Positions 11,831 through 23,269 of a stretch of 64,000 bases of DNA are shown here, piece after piece (position 1 is the stretch's first letter; every line of letters begins with the position of its first letter). Where the stretch lies: positions 1,151,501-1,215,500 of the forward strand of contig JBBBDQ010001279.1 of assembly GCA_037127315.1 (NCBI GenBank). Direction: 5' to 3'. Under the pieces are notes generated by a model. It worked only from the letters and a program-made list of their open reading frames with translations. It had not been told where the DNA came from and made no database searches. Position numbers and translations under genes: made by a program. The DNA comes from Ascarosepion bandense (lineage: Eukaryota > Mollusca > Cephalopoda > Sepiida > Sepiidae).

Positions 11831-12196
11831 GACAATTTCATGCTTTAACACAGTTTAAGAGTAAATAAGAGTGAGGTGTGCAACTGACAGTCACTATACA
11901 GTTTTGCTCCTTATGTTCACACTATGTTCTTCACACACACACATTATATATATATATATATAATATATATTTATTAAATAAAAAGAGAAACTGTAAATGT
12001 TCTTTTTCAAAATATATTGTGGTTGTTTTTCACATATTAAAAGGAATTATCATTATAGTCTCTGTGTTCAGTCATAGTCTTGTTTGTGCGTGGGAGTAGT
12101 TCAAACTTTGTTGTACTTGTGAGGGAATCTTTCTCCGCTTTAAGGAGTCATAAAATAATTTTGGATTGGTCAAATATTGAGTATAAGAAGGTTTTG

Positions 12197-12202
<6 letters not shown>

Positions 12203-12266
<64 letters not shown>
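12203..12266. repeat. Compound (TA)n(CA)n microsatellite
   Basis: About 28 bases of TA followed by about 35 bases of CA repeats. Confidence 0.95.
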
Positions 12267-12267
<1 letters not shown>

Positions 12268-12544
12268 TTCCCAAACAAAAATGAACTATTGAATGAAAGA
12301 AAAGAAATTATGACTTAGTGTAACCATACTAAAAAATACCTATAAGGTTCATACAACCATAGATTAAATGTTATAATTTCTCATAATTTTAAAAATTGCA
12401 TGTTCAAAAATTCTGTCATGCTAGAATTTGCATTTAGCATTTGAGCGTTTTTAAAAGAAAAATGGTAAAATCAGTTATTGCAAATTGCCTGAAGACATCA
12501 CATGGTAGAAACCTAGGTCATGTAATAACTCATTTACAAATGAA

Positions 12545-12545
<1 letters not shown>

Positions 12546-12583
<38 letters not shown>

Positions 12584-12596
12584 CACACACACACAC
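12546..12596. repeat. (TA)n/(CA)n microsatellite
   Basis: TA run passing into ACACAC, next to a relic of the GAAGACATCACATGGTAGAA repeat shared with 40818-40952. Confidence 0.9.
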
Positions 12597-12816
12597 TTCT
12601 TATGTTTTATAGGATTTTGTGTGTGCCACTGCATTTGTTCTTGCTAGTATGTGTACATGCTTCTCTCTCTCTCTTTCACACACAGAATAACCAGATATAC
12701 TAGTCAGACTGTGTATGCACGTGTATGTATGCACACATATAACCTAAGTCAATGAATGCCAAGAGTTTCCTCGAAGAAAAATGGGTAATATTAACATAAC
12801 CAAGAAATTAAAGTGA

Positions 12817-12820
<4 letters not shown>

Positions 12821-12853
<33 letters not shown>
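12821..12853. repeat. (TA)n microsatellite
   Basis: TA dinucleotides over about 33 bases. Confidence 0.95.
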
Positions 12854-12859
<6 letters not shown>

Positions 12860-13230
12860 TAAAAAGGAGGGACGGGTAATACAAAAATCACACTACTATA
12901 AAGTGGAAACAACCTAAATACCAGAATACCAAAAAGTGCATTTAAACTGATTTGCCACTTTAGTTAATGCCTTTTATTATAACTTTTTTTCTTTTTTTTT
13001 CTTCTTGGTTTAATGTCCTTTTTCATCACTTGAATTAAATTTTGTATTACAGCAAATTATATATACATTAGTACAAAACTGACAAATGACCTAGAAACAA
13101 AAACAAGAAAAACACCTACCTAAGCAGTAAATTAAAGTGGTCCATGAAAAGTCTATACAAATGCTTCACAGTGTCAACCCTCAACAAAGAACACCTGTAG
13201 TCGCTACTTAAATATTCCACTCTTATATCT

Positions 13231-13268
<38 letters not shown>

Positions 13269-13337
13269 GAGAGATGTGTGGTAAAAATATTGTTGTTATT
13301 TTATATTTTTAATTAATGCACATTGTTTTTGTCAACT

Positions 13338-14090
13338 GCACAATATAGTAAGGTCAGTTGGGTAGTGTGTGAGAAAAAAGCACCATGATACAATACACTC
13401 TGGCAAAAATTTGGAAACGCCATGCTTTACGGCTTGGAATTCAGACATGAAGCTCCAATACAAACATTTCAGTGTTTTGGGCATCAATCTAAAGACAATG
13501 CAAAGGATTTGGAAAAAGTTGGATGAGTCTAATGGAGATTACAAAGGCATTTAGAGTGACCACTAGTGATGGCAATGTTATACCTCCATTTTCCCACTTT
13601 TTAACATGGAGGCATACATGAAGTACCTTGAGGAGGTAGTGCTGCCTTAGGTCAAGAAGGTGGCTGCTGGAAGACACTATGTCTAGCAATAGAACTCTGC
13701 ACCATGCCACACAAGAAAAACCTGATAATGGCTGTCAGTCAATTTCTGTCTTCACATCACTTCTTACATTTGATTACCTGAGACTACAACCGTGTTGATT
13801 ATTATGTGTGGGACACAATTGAGTGAGATGCCAACAAAACTCCTTGTAAACACCAAAAATGAACTGAAAGTAAGGATTATAGTAGCATTCCCCAACTTAA
13901 ACAAGGAGATTGTCCAGAAGAGTTGGAAGAGATTACACAGTTCTCTGGAGGCTGGGGTTGGTTTTATTGAATAAATTTACTCTTTACTATTTCAAGATAT
14001 TTTTTATGTAATTTCAGTAAATATATGCTAAAATGGAGGTCAGTGTTTTCATTTTTGCATATTTTAGACAAAAATTCATCTATTGCACTC

Positions 14091-14095
<5 letters not shown>
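13338..14095 (+). pseudogene. Mariner/Tc1-like transposase relic 1
   Basis: Same element as at 17229-18000, collinear over about 700 bases. Decayed plus-strand coding shows GTTGGATGAGTCTA, a region of VFRVTTSDGNVMPP type, and a C-terminal LNKEIVQKSWKRL followed by FIE and a stop at about 13972. The DDE transposase of the IS630-Tc1-mariner superfamily is the best fit. Multiple frameshifts and internal losses make it inactive. The end lies in the (TA)n at 14096, so terminal repeats could not be checked. Confidence 0.65.

Positions 14096-14156
<61 letters not shown>
14096..14156. repeat. (TA)n(CA)n microsatellite
   Basis: About 48 bases of TA then a short ACACAC run, abutting the mariner relic. 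Confidence 0.95.
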
Positions 14157-14749
14157 TTTCCTTAAAAACGATTAACAAGGAAGATAAAGTCAAAATTTTG
14201 AAACATTTTTATATTTCTTATCTTGAGCAAAAAAATAAAACATGTAAGAATACTGTAAAAATTAAATAAAAATTAAAATCTTATTTGTTTTTAACAAAAC
14301 ATGTTTAAAAGTAATATTGCTGCCTAAATGTACATGATAGATATTTTTATTTCACATATATAAAAAATTTTAAATTTATGATCTAATGATCAAAGAGATG
14401 GGGCAAGATGAGGGTAGAAATCAAAAGAAACATCAAAGCCAATATGAATAGAGTGAAAGATTAATCTTTCAGTCTAAGAAAGAAGAAAATTTATAATTGC
14501 CAAATTGACAATTTAGGTTATAGCTGGCCAACTCCCAATTCAGTTTGTAAAAAAAAAAAAAAAAAAAAAATCTACATTTAATTTTTACCATCTTTAAGTC
14601 ATGTAACTATTTTATTCTCAAAGAATTTTAAAATAGTATAGACATGATGATTATCAGCTATGCATGATTGATTTGTACATAAATAATTTTGTAATTTTTT
14701 TTACAGGTACTTTGCTAGCAACACTCCCAGACAGTGTTTTTTTTTTAAA

Positions 14750-14946
14750 ACTTAGACTAAACTATCGCCCGGTTCACACTCCACCCACGTCTATTGAACA
14801 GGTGTAGAGGCTCATCCCTTTTTCCCTGTTTAGGATGTGGTTTCCGGCTTTCTCTCTTCTAATCTTTTCACTCTTATGTAGCCCCCTGCACATCAGTGGC
14901 ATTACTGCCTTGCTCAGGGTGATATGATTAAAAAGAAAAAAAAAAG
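14750..14946 (+). mobile_element. Jockey-like LINE 3' noncoding tail
   Basis: Contains TATCGCCCGGTTCACAC and the diagnostic GTAGCCCCCTGCACATCAG, then CTTGCTCAGGGTGATATGA and an A-rich end. Its minus-strand twin is at 34595-34800. Confidence 0.8.
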
Positions 14947-15765
14947 GATCTGGGATTTTCAATTACTGTAACTTTGAAATTTGAAAGTATGTTGGCCAGT
15001 GATATACTGTGTTTAGGCAGCTCCAATCATCTGTGGTCTCATCGGCATTGAACAAGGTTTTTCATCCAATAAACTGGTGCATCCCAAAAATAGAAACCAC
15101 CTCAGTACAGATAAAACTGGTCTTTCTATTTAAATCATCAATGCAAATATTGCTCATGTTGAATTTTAAAATTTCTCAAATGGTTAGAATTTTACTTTAC
15201 ATTTAAAAAGATATTCTGTTGATTAATAAATCTTTGATTCAATATTTTTAACACTTTTCTTCATTCATAAAATTGCATGAAAACAAAATAAATTTTTATT
15301 TTTTAAAATTTTTGCATTAAAGATTTTTATAAAATAAATTTATAAAAGAAAAGTATAATTTAATTTTAATTGAACAACTCTGATAGAATATATGTATTTA
15401 ATTAAAAACAATATCTACTCAAATAAGAGTATCAATTAATTTGTTTGAACACAAATAAATAAAAAATGTCGGCTGTTAATTCCATTTTGTTAATCTCCAG
15501 AACTTTCTGTAATTATATATATATATATATATATTGTTGAGTTGTGATAGGTTTTGGAAGTAAAGTTGTTCCTTTTTCAGTAGTTTTACTGATAAAAGGT
15601 ACTTTGGCAAATCAGGGTGGAGACAGAGCATTGATAGTTTTTGTGCAGAGAATTTCAGGTTCATGCCTGAAAATAACAAACTCAATGAGTGAATACATCA
15701 TAACGATGTCCTCACTATTCTTTGATGTTGACATAACTTGCTCAGTTAAAGTGACAAATCCTTTG

Positions 15766-15768
15766 CAC

Positions 15769-15806
<38 letters not shown>
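15766..15806. repeat. (TA)n(CA)n microsatellite
   Basis: TA run passing into ACACACAC, directly beside the inverted-repeat element at 15806-15935. Confidence 0.9.
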
Positions 15807-15935
15807 AGAAAAATTCAGGCAGACACGTTATTTCAAATCCTTTGTACAATAAAGACAGAAGCTGATGATGGTTTGCTTGAAATAGGGCTATACTTCCGAT
15901 TTACCATGAAATAACGTGTCTGCCTTAATTTTTCT
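15806..15935. repeat. Short foldback element (MITE-like)
   Basis: About 28-base terminal inverted repeats: AAATTCAGGCAGACACGTTA at the left pairs with AAATAACGTGTCTGCCTTAA at the right. The centre has CTGATGATGG..TTGAAATAG, a degenerate hammerhead-like module. No ORF. Confidence 0.75.
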
Positions 15936-16279
15936 TATATTTGCTTTATATGTATTTATATACATACATATATATTTTTTTTCTCCCTATTTTTCGTATT
16001 TCTCCCATTTATGACCTTTTTTTACTATCATTTTATAGTTGTTTATTATTATCATCATTCTTCTTTATTATAATTATTATTATCATCATTAGTTTTATTA
16101 TTATTGTTTTATATTTTTTCATTTATTATTATTTATAATGGTATATATATATATATATATATATCTATCTCACACTTAATTAACAAGAGGCATTATTAAA
16201 TAAAATTTGAAAAACCTGCTTGACTCTACTGTTTTTTTTTCTCTTCTTCATTTTGCTAAATAGAAAGAGAGAAAGAATT

Positions 16280-16560
16280 TAATACACTAAGCATCTACTG
16301 TGGCAAATTGATTAGCCAGCTCATCTCCCAAATCAGTCCTCAGTGAATGCCCCACCCTTGTGGCTTTGTGCCAGAAGAAGCTAAGCTTGATAAACAAGCA
16401 AGGGAAGGAGGAGGCCCGATGTGGAGCAATGGTTAGCATGCTAGTCTCACTGACTATTACTAATGTAGTTAAATTTGACACTTACCAAGTGCACCACCCT
16501 TGTGGCTTCATACCAGACCAAGTTAAGCTAACTAAATATACAGACACTTAACTTGGAAGC
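16280..16560. repeat. Two diverged copies of a CCACCCTTGTGGCT repeat
   Basis: CCCCACCCTTGTGGCTTTGT near 16351 and GCACCACCCTTGTGGCTTCA near 16491 are direct copies about 140 bases apart. GGAGCAATGGTTAGCATGCT between them resembles a tRNA box A, so this may be another SINE family. Confidence 0.45.
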
Positions 16561-17094
16561 AATGCATAGTAGTTAGTTCTACAGACCATTAAATAACTTA
16601 ATCCTCACAGACTCCCTACTAATGTGGTTGACTAGAGCAAATCTAGTAAGTCTACCAGCTTACTTCTTGATTACGTTAATTATATACTAATCAAGTAGAA
16701 TTGTATTCATCATTTTAGGTGCTTTTTTTATATTAATGAAGTTTCAACCTTGGTGTCTATTGGATTTCTTCAGATTCTTATAGTGTTCAGTCTTTGGAGT
16801 GTCAAGACTGTTCAATATAGAGATAAAAACAGGAATTTTGCAGAAATAAGCAGTGACTTCTGTTATTAAAGAAAATGGGTTCACACTACATCCACAAAGA
16901 ATTAATAGAGGATATTAAATATTAATAAATATCCTGCAACAAAAATCGAAGTTTCAGATTATGTTGATTATTTAGTATTAATCCCATATCTAATAAATCA
17001 AGTAAAAACCTTTCATCATATACTTGAACATTCAGACAAAGGTATTGGTTTTCATGTTAACTCAGATAAGATAATCTTCATTTATATGCTATGT

Positions 17095-17222
17095 ACCTTC
17101 AGAACTTAGGCAATCATGATCCTCCATATCTTCCTGCCCCTTGTAGCTATTAATAAATTTTGTCTTTCTATTATTTCTCCCAGATTTTGTTCTGCTATCT
17201 ATTTGTTCAAGCCCCTTAAGTA
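17095..17222 (-). mobile_element. RTE-like LINE 3' tail
   Basis: Shares GGCAATCATGATCCTCCATA, GTAGCTATTAATAAATTTTG and CTATTTGTTCAAGCCCC with the copies at 6605, 23270 and 29040. Confidence 0.6.
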
Positions 17223-17228
17223 TGTCAT

Positions 17229-18000
17229 GCACAGTATAGTAGGGTCAATTGGGCACCACCTGTGAGAAAAAGAGCACCATGACGCAGTTCACGCTACCAG
17301 AAATTTAAAAACAGCATGCTGTACTGCTTGGCATTTTCACCAAAAGTTATAGTCTTTGGGTGTCAAATCCGAAAACAGTGCAGAGTATTCAGAAAGAGTT
17401 GGATGATATATCCAGTCAACATCATGGTGTTTAAAGTGATCACTAGCGATGGTGATGTTATGCTTATATTCATCTTTCCACAGGGCCTTAGACTCAACAT
17501 GGAGGCCTACATCAAGTGTCGTGCTGCCCTGGATCAAGAGAGTGGCTGCTAAAAGACCCTATGTCTGTCAACAGGATTCTGCACCATACCACACAAGCAG
17601 GAGAACCTAGTCTTGGCTGTCAGACAATTTCTGCAACATCACCCTCTTACATCTGGACACTAACTACCCAGACTGCAACGCCTTCACTATTATGTGTGTG
17701 TGGTGCAGTCTAGTTAGAGACCAACAAAACTCCTTGTAACACCAAAGATGAAACGAAGGCAAAGGTTATGTCAACATTCACCAATTTAAATAAGGAGACC
17801 ATATATAAAAGTTGCAGGCGATTTTGAAACTGTCTGGAGGTCATCATTGAAGCCAATGGCAATTTTATTAAATAAATTTACTTTTTAGTATTTTTAGATA
17901 TTCTTGTGTAATTTTTGATAAATATGTCTGTTAAAATGAGATGTTAGTTTTATTTTCATTTTTGCGTAATTTAGATGAAAACTTATTCATTGCACCCTGT
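17229..18000 (+). pseudogene. Mariner/Tc1-like transposase relic 2
   Basis: Collinear with 13338-14095 and better preserved. The plus strand shows MVFKVITSDGDVM, then GLRLNMEAYIKC, then a frame-shifted QQDSAPYHTS-like block (the second-aspartate region of DDE transposases) and a C-terminal segment ending in an F-I-K-like stop near 17875. Stops and frameshifts break the frame. The shared 5' edge with the other copy (GCACAGTATAGTAGGGTCA) marks one end of the element. Confidence 0.68.
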
Positions 18001-18054
18001 ATATAACAATCATACCAGTTGAACGATAATATGTAATCTTCAATATGATGTGTG

Positions 18055-18059
<5 letters not shown>

Positions 18060-18098
<39 letters not shown>
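18060..18098. repeat. (TA)n microsatellite
   Basis: TA dinucleotides over about 38 bases after a short GTGTGTG run. Confidence 0.95.
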
Positions 18099-18103
<5 letters not shown>

Positions 18104-18104
18104 A

Positions 18105-18700
18105 TGGTTATCCCATTAATGTTATTAAACATGTGATTGCTAGAAAGATCAAGCGTTTCAAGGTACCAGTGGCTTTTGGACCTAGCCGTTGACCTATTTA
18201 TTTGAAGTTACCCTAGCTTGGTAGAAAATGTCAGTTATTAACTGACAGAATTTCGGTGTGTACTTTGTTGTATTATTATGCTGTTAATTTGTGCACTGTG
18301 TTTTAGACTAGACCTGTGTTTCCTTCATTTAGTAAAAAAATCGGTTGTCCTATTTTCGTAAGAGTTCAGTTGTTTCCAAGTTTAAATGCCAATGTGATGT
18401 GGCATACATAGGACGTTGGAAACATGGGTTGCGCAGCACATCTCTGCCAATGTGTGTTTGGGTAGTTCTATAAGAACTACTCAAGCTGTCTATGATTCGG
18501 CGATTGGACATCATTTGATCGACAGACATGACTGTGCCTCCTGGTACGAAGACATGTGGCTCATGATTCTGCACAGCGCTCGTTCATCTTACCATCTTTG
18601 TGTTCTTGGGGCTGTATACCTAAAGATCCACCAGCCCAGTCTGTGCAGACAAAATGAGCACTTTATTTGCTCCTTACATTTGTTGGAGGATTTGTGAGGA
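18105..18700 (+). pseudogene. Penelope-like element: RT C-terminus and GIY-YIG endonuclease relic
   Basis: Plus-strand translation gives ARKIKRFKVPVAFGPSR near 18140, then, after stops, a KFKCQCDVAYIGR block at about 18377-18415, which is the GIY-YIG-type core of Penelope-like retroelement endonucleases. It continues with TTQAVYDSAIGHHLIDRHDC, ILHSARSSYHLCVLGAVY and PSLCRQNEH, a typical C-terminal order for these elements. In-frame stops (CGT TGA and CCC TAG near 18190-18215) and frame changes mark it as dead. Penelope elements are known to carry hammerhead ribozymes, which is relevant to the ribozyme motifs elsewhere in this window. Family identity is from motif recall. Confidence 0.78.
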
Positions 18701-18975
18701 TCTTTTTTAATACTCTTGTGGAACTTTGTTTGCACCCCCCTTACATTTTAATTATTTTTTATTAAAATTTGTTTTTAATCATGTTTCAACTTTTCCTTCA
18801 CAAATGTTACATTAATGTGTCCTTGATTATTATTTGAATTTTGTCAACGTATGCCTTTGATAAAATGTTGGCTGAAAGGTTCCTAAGTTGTAAGGTTAAC
18901 TATGATGTCTACTTTGTTCAGATCTATATGTTTCTTCTGTGGGTACAAATCTCTATATATATATATATATATATA

Positions 18976-19560
18976 GTGGGGCAGAGAAACTTGCTTATTT
19001 GGAATAACAAATAAAACAAAAGTAATGCAGATATACATGTAATTCTTTAAACAGCATCAATTACAACATTTAAATTTTATGTTTTACAAGCTTTACAAGA
19101 ATGGATGTCATCTGACTGATGTCATCTTTAAAGATGACATCAGTCAGATGACATCCATTCTGCTCAATACACTGGGTTAATTGAACTCCGAAGTTTCAGT
19201 CAACTCTTTCCAACATATCGGTGGATATATTGTCGACAGCTTGACGAATGTTGTTCTTCAGGCGAGCCAGTGTGTTAAGACAATCGTTGTAAACAATTGA
19301 CTTCAGGTAGCTCCATAGAAAATAGTCACAGAGAGATAAATCAGGAGACCATTTTGGCCAATGCAGATCACCCCTCAAAGAGATGAGGTGTCCTGGAAAG
19401 TTCTGCTGCAAAACTGTTATTGACACGCGCGCTGTGTGTGCTGTGGCACCGTCCTGCTGGAACAAACTTTAAAACCCACACTCTTGAATAAGCCCCTCCT
19501 CACTACCCTGGGTGCCACCATCGCGCCAAATTCAAATAAGCAAGTTACTCTGCCCCAACC
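18976..19560 (-). mobile_element. Mariner/Tc1-like element with TIRs, internally deleted
   Basis: Terminal inverted repeats: the left end has GGGGCAGAG.AACTTGCTTATTTG and the right end reads the same on the minus strand. Each end abuts TA inside a TATATA tract, the expected target duplication of the IS630-Tc1-mariner group. The minus strand encodes QQDGATAHTARVS, then WPKWSPDLSLCDYFLWSYLK, the second and third catalytic regions of a mariner-type transposase. The N-terminal two thirds are missing, so the copy is not autonomous. A 64-base perfect palindrome sits inside at 19098-19161. Confidence 0.82.
19098..19161. repeat. 64-bp perfect palindrome
   Basis: Both arms are 32 bases and perfectly complementary around TTTAAA with no spacer. 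They carry GGATGTCATC and GATGACATCC at the outer ends. Confidence 0.95.
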
Positions 19561-19784
19561 TATATATAAAATGAAATAAATTCTTATATATTTATAAAGC
19601 ATGCTATATTTATGTGTTTAAATGCTCATTATCAGAATAGAGCATATGTAAAAAATAAAAGTGGACATTGAAGTCATCACACAGTGCTGCCAGTGTTTCA
19701 GACTTAAGTGCAATCTTCAAACCATAAAGATTGTATTGAAACATGAAAAAGACTATTGCTGTTTAGTGTTGACTATTATGCTTT

Positions 19785-20552
19785 AAATACAGCTTCCACA
19801 TTTGGTCTGATGCTCCTGCTATATATTTAGAGATTCTTGATAAGATCCAAAGAAGAATCTGCAACATTATTAGTCTTTACTTGGCATCTCAGCTTCAGTC
19901 ACTTTCCCACCATTGTAATATAGCTTCTCTATGCCATTTTATAAATACTTTCACAGCAATTGTTCTAATGAACTGTTATGGTGCTCTATCTCTATTGGAA
20001 TGAACTCTTCCTCCTTCACAAATACCAACCTGTGAGACTTCTTAAAGGAGGCAGTCAAGACGCAGTGTAACTTGACAGTTTGTACAGAGACTTCTATCTG
20101 CTGACTAATAACACTAATTTTGTATATATGTTATGTTATTCTCATACACTGGTTCAACCAACCCTCTTCATGTCATTCTTCCTGGCCCTAACAGGCCACA
20201 ACATGAACTTTCCTCTATGGTACCTGGACTATATGAATTTAAGTGTAATACTAGATTGGCAAATAGGTCTCATCTTGCAGTCAAAATGGTTAGATGCAAC
20301 CTTAAGTTTTATGGTAAGAGTTTCTTTTCTCATACTTATTGCTTGTAGAACTCTCTTCCGGCTCCTTGCTTCCCAATCAACTTTGATCTTCAAAAATTTA
20401 AATGCAGTGACAACCGTTATCTTTTGTTTAAATTCTTGTTTTTTTTATTGTCTTCTTAGTTTCATCGTATTTTTTTCACATTCTCTCTCAGTAATCCTTT
20501 ATGTCTTAGTGGCATTTTTGTCTTGCTTAGGGTAAAATGATTAAAAATAAAT
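19785..20552 (+). mobile_element. Jockey-like LINE 3' fragment
   Basis: Plus-strand relic of the same family as 10428-11545: HIWSGAP-like start (CCACATTTGGTCTGATGCTC), KIQRRICN-like segment, CHFYKYFH segment, a strongly altered LWNSLP region and the tail CTTGCTTAGGGTAAAATGA. A 5S-SINE follows at once. Confidence 0.75.
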
Positions 20553-20800
20553 AGCTTACAAACATATCACATTGAAACAACTTCTCATATTATCAGCAAG
20601 GTCAAGCCTGGTTAGTATCTAAATGGGTGATCACTTGGGAATACAAGGTGTTGTTAGCTTGTATCTGATGGATAACAGCTAGGAATTGAAATTCAAGCTA
20701 GCCAATATCCAAGTCAAATTCGTTATATTCACTTACATGCAAATATCATTGGAATCTATCTCCCCTTCAGCTATGGGTTAATTTTAATTAGTAGGTTGTG
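20553..20800 (+). mobile_element. 5S rRNA-like segment joined to a SINE A relic
   Basis: CATATCACATTGAAA, then AAGGTCAAGCCTGGTTAGTA, AAATGGGTGATCACTTGGGA and ATACAAGGTG form a shortened 5S-like part. A decayed SINE A head and body follow (ATTCACTTACATGCAAATA, CAGCTATGGGTTAA). Same order as at 27908. Confidence 0.7.
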
Positions 20801-20995
20801 TATCTAAATCATTTTCTTCAAAATATTTGAACAATCTAAAAAATAATTTTGTGGTTTTAAATGACCTGCAATTGGGTGATAAACCATAAAAAATAATAAT
20901 AAAAATTTAGTAAATACTCATAATGCTAAAAAAACTACTATGGCAGCATAGTTAAGATCAAAGAAGAAAAGAATATGATAATTATATAACTTGTT

Positions 20996-21047
20996 AACCC
21001 TTTGTTGCATATTGGTTACAATTATAACCAATATGCAACAAAGGGTT
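20996..21047. repeat. 52-bp hairpin
   Basis: 23-base perfect arms (AACCCTTTGTTGCATATTGG..) around a 6-base spacer. No coding or terminator context is known. Confidence 0.9.
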
Positions 21048-21559
21048 GGGTTTTTTATTTTTTATTTTTTTGTATAGAGATTATAGAGTAGTAATCAGCC
21101 ATGAAAGAACCAGATAGAAACAGAAATAACCTCAAAGAAACAAGTTAAACCATTGATTCAAAAGTTTGCATTCTCAAGGGCATGGTTTTGAAATTGATAC
21201 AAGTATCCGCCCCACACTCTCCTAATCTATAGCATTCTATAGGTGACTATTTTCAAACAAAATGTTAGTCCTGCCACTACAAGTTGAAGCTCAATTTCTT
21301 GGTTGTGTAGTTATACCCTTCTATGGCAACATCTAAAACAACTTGGACTGAAATTGCAAACCTGGTTCCTTAATTTCAAATATATAGAATTGAGATATAA
21401 AACTATATTTTGAGGGGATTCCATATACAGTAAAAGGAGAATATTTATAAATGACAGAGTTAAATGATAAATGTGCATGGTATTATACTGCATAGAGGTG
21501 ATAGCCATTCTGGTATTATGCTTTCAAAAAGCGATATATCTCTGATTAAGTATGATTTA

Positions 21560-21945
21560 TGTTTTTAGCAATAGAAAAGCTTTTAACAGTTTTTATCAGA
21601 AAGTTGTATCTACCGCAAAGAAATTTGGGTCACTGTATTGTACCAGAAAATTATTATCGTCAAAAACCATCTCGTACATTAACAAATCTACTATAATTAG
21701 TCAGGTGCTCCTATTCTTCTCGTGGTCCTTGGTAAGATCCAAAGACAGATCTGTAATGTAATCAGTCTTGATCAGGTAACTTAACTTCAGTCACTTTCTC
21801 ACTGATATGTTTCCCACTCTGTCTTTTGTACAAATATTTTCATGACAACTGATCTGGCAAATTTTTTTTCCTGGACTCATGAATATAAGCGTGCTACTAG
21901 ATTGGCATCTTGGTACCACCTGTTTACCACTGAAATTACACACAA
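21560..21945 (+). mobile_element. Jockey-like LINE fragment
   Basis: Decayed match to the post-YADD part of the LINE ORF: KKFGSLYCTRKLL, TISYINKSTI, SWSLVRSKDRSVM-like text and TRLAS.YHLFTTEI. It ends in (TA)n. Confidence 0.65.
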
Positions 21946-21951
21946 ACACAC

Positions 21952-21954
<3 letters not shown>

Positions 21955-21998
<44 letters not shown>
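21955..21998. repeat. (TA)n microsatellite
   Basis: TA dinucleotides over about 44 bases. Confidence 0.95.
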
Positions 21999-21999
<1 letters not shown>

Positions 22000-22129
22000 T
22001 AACATTTACATTAGAAAATGTAGATAAGTACTACAAAATTGTACATTTTGTTTCAAAATCTCATCAGGTAGTTAGTAATGATGGTAATAAACGCTTTATT
22101 TAGAATTTATTTTATGAAGCATCAACTTG

Positions 22130-22370
22130 AAAGGTAAAAAGTTTAATAAAAGAGAAGAAAAGAGAAGAAAATAAGAGAGAAATAAAAAAAAAAAAATCAA
22201 GAAAAGAAAAAGAAAGAGGAAAGAAAAAGTCAAAAAGGAAAAAGAAAACATAAGAAATACTATAGAGAAAATAGAGAGAAAAGGCAAAAGAGAAGAATAA
22301 GAAAAATTTGCAAGACAAAGGAAGTGGAAAGTAAAGAAAAACAAATGAGAATGTTAAGAAAGATTCAAGC
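22130..22370. repeat. Purine-rich low-complexity tract
   Basis: Dominated by AAAGAAAAG-like strings on the plus strand; open frames on the other strand here are composition artefacts. Confidence 0.8.
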
Positions 22371-22420
22371 CAAAGACTAAAATTAGAATTCTCTCTATTA
22401 TATATATATATATATATTTA

Positions 22421-22603
22421 GTATATCGAGGCAGCAAGTAATTTTCTAGACATATGCTATTAAATATAAGAGACAATGAATGTCTATTATGCTTAATCAT
22501 GAGCCGTTCTAAACGTCGTATTTTTGCTTTAATTTCAGTTGAAAATAAAGACAAAAATTCTCCAACATTTGGATAATTATTTATTGGTTTTCTTCTAAGC
22601 TTC
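22421..22603 (-). mobile_element. Penelope-like N-terminal relic, single arm
   Basis: Nearly identical to 35388-35580, the left arm of the foldback there. The minus strand encodes TEIKAKIRRLERLMIKHNRH and then LENYLLPRYT. A basic stretch followed by a LIP-like element is the style of the region before the RT in Penelope-like elements; this is a weak family guess. Confidence 0.55.
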
Positions 22604-22617
22604 TATAAGCTTTTTCT

Positions 22618-22647
<30 letters not shown>

Positions 22648-22649
<2 letters not shown>

Positions 22650-22692
22650 CCTGACGATCCGTAGTGTGAAACCGCGGTAGGTTTTGGCTCGC
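22648..22692 (+). ncRNA. Possible degenerate hammerhead ribozyme
   Basis: CCCTGACGA..GTGAAACCGCGGTAGG has the CTGACGA and GAAA cores, a short stem III (ACC/GGT) and a GTA cleavage-like triplet, with CC/GG closing stem I. Stem II does not pair well, so the motif is decayed or chance. It lies between two (TA)n tracts. Confidence 0.3.
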
Positions 22693-22703
22693 TTGAGATT
22701 TTT

Positions 22704-22706
<3 letters not shown>

Positions 22707-22744
<38 letters not shown>
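22707..22744. repeat. (TA)n microsatellite
   Basis: TA dinucleotides over about 38 bases. Confidence 0.95.
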
Positions 22745-22746
<2 letters not shown>

Positions 22747-23269
22747 CCACCCTTTAAAATTGCCATGTTACAACTAAAGTTACTGTTACCACCAAATGTA
22801 AATATTTATGTTTATTTCCTTTAAAAATAATGTTAACTACTGAGCCTTTTGGTATTCTGAAACTCTTGTCTGTCTTTGAGAAACAGGTCTTAATCTCCAT
22901 TTTTGAATAACTATTAATAACCTCTCTTTGTTGTTGACTCTTCAAAAGCAAATATTACCATCTTTTTAGTTCGTTAAATTCACCCAAAATGTCTCACATC
23001 TTATCACTTTTATCTTGATTTGTGTATATTTTTGAATATCGATAAATTGCCTAACATGTACAAATTGTGATGCACTTTCATTATTTTGACTTCATGTATT
23101 TCTATATTTTAATGTCCTAAGTTTTGTTTCTTTGTTCAGTTAAAGGTTTTGATGATCATCCAATAGACATTTTCAAAGATCCATAGCATCTAAACTTTCT
23201 GGAACAAAGCCAAAACTAGATAATTATAATAAGAAATTATAGGGTTGCCAACTTTCAGTTTTATATTTT

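Noticed and set aside
18350..18574. Minus-strand ORF across the Penelope relic
   Set aside because: The plus strand carries the recognisable GIY-YIG motifs, so this is a shadow.
22096..22344. Minus-strand ORFs rich in F, L and S
   Set aside because: They come from a purine-rich low-complexity tract; the composition mimics membrane segments.
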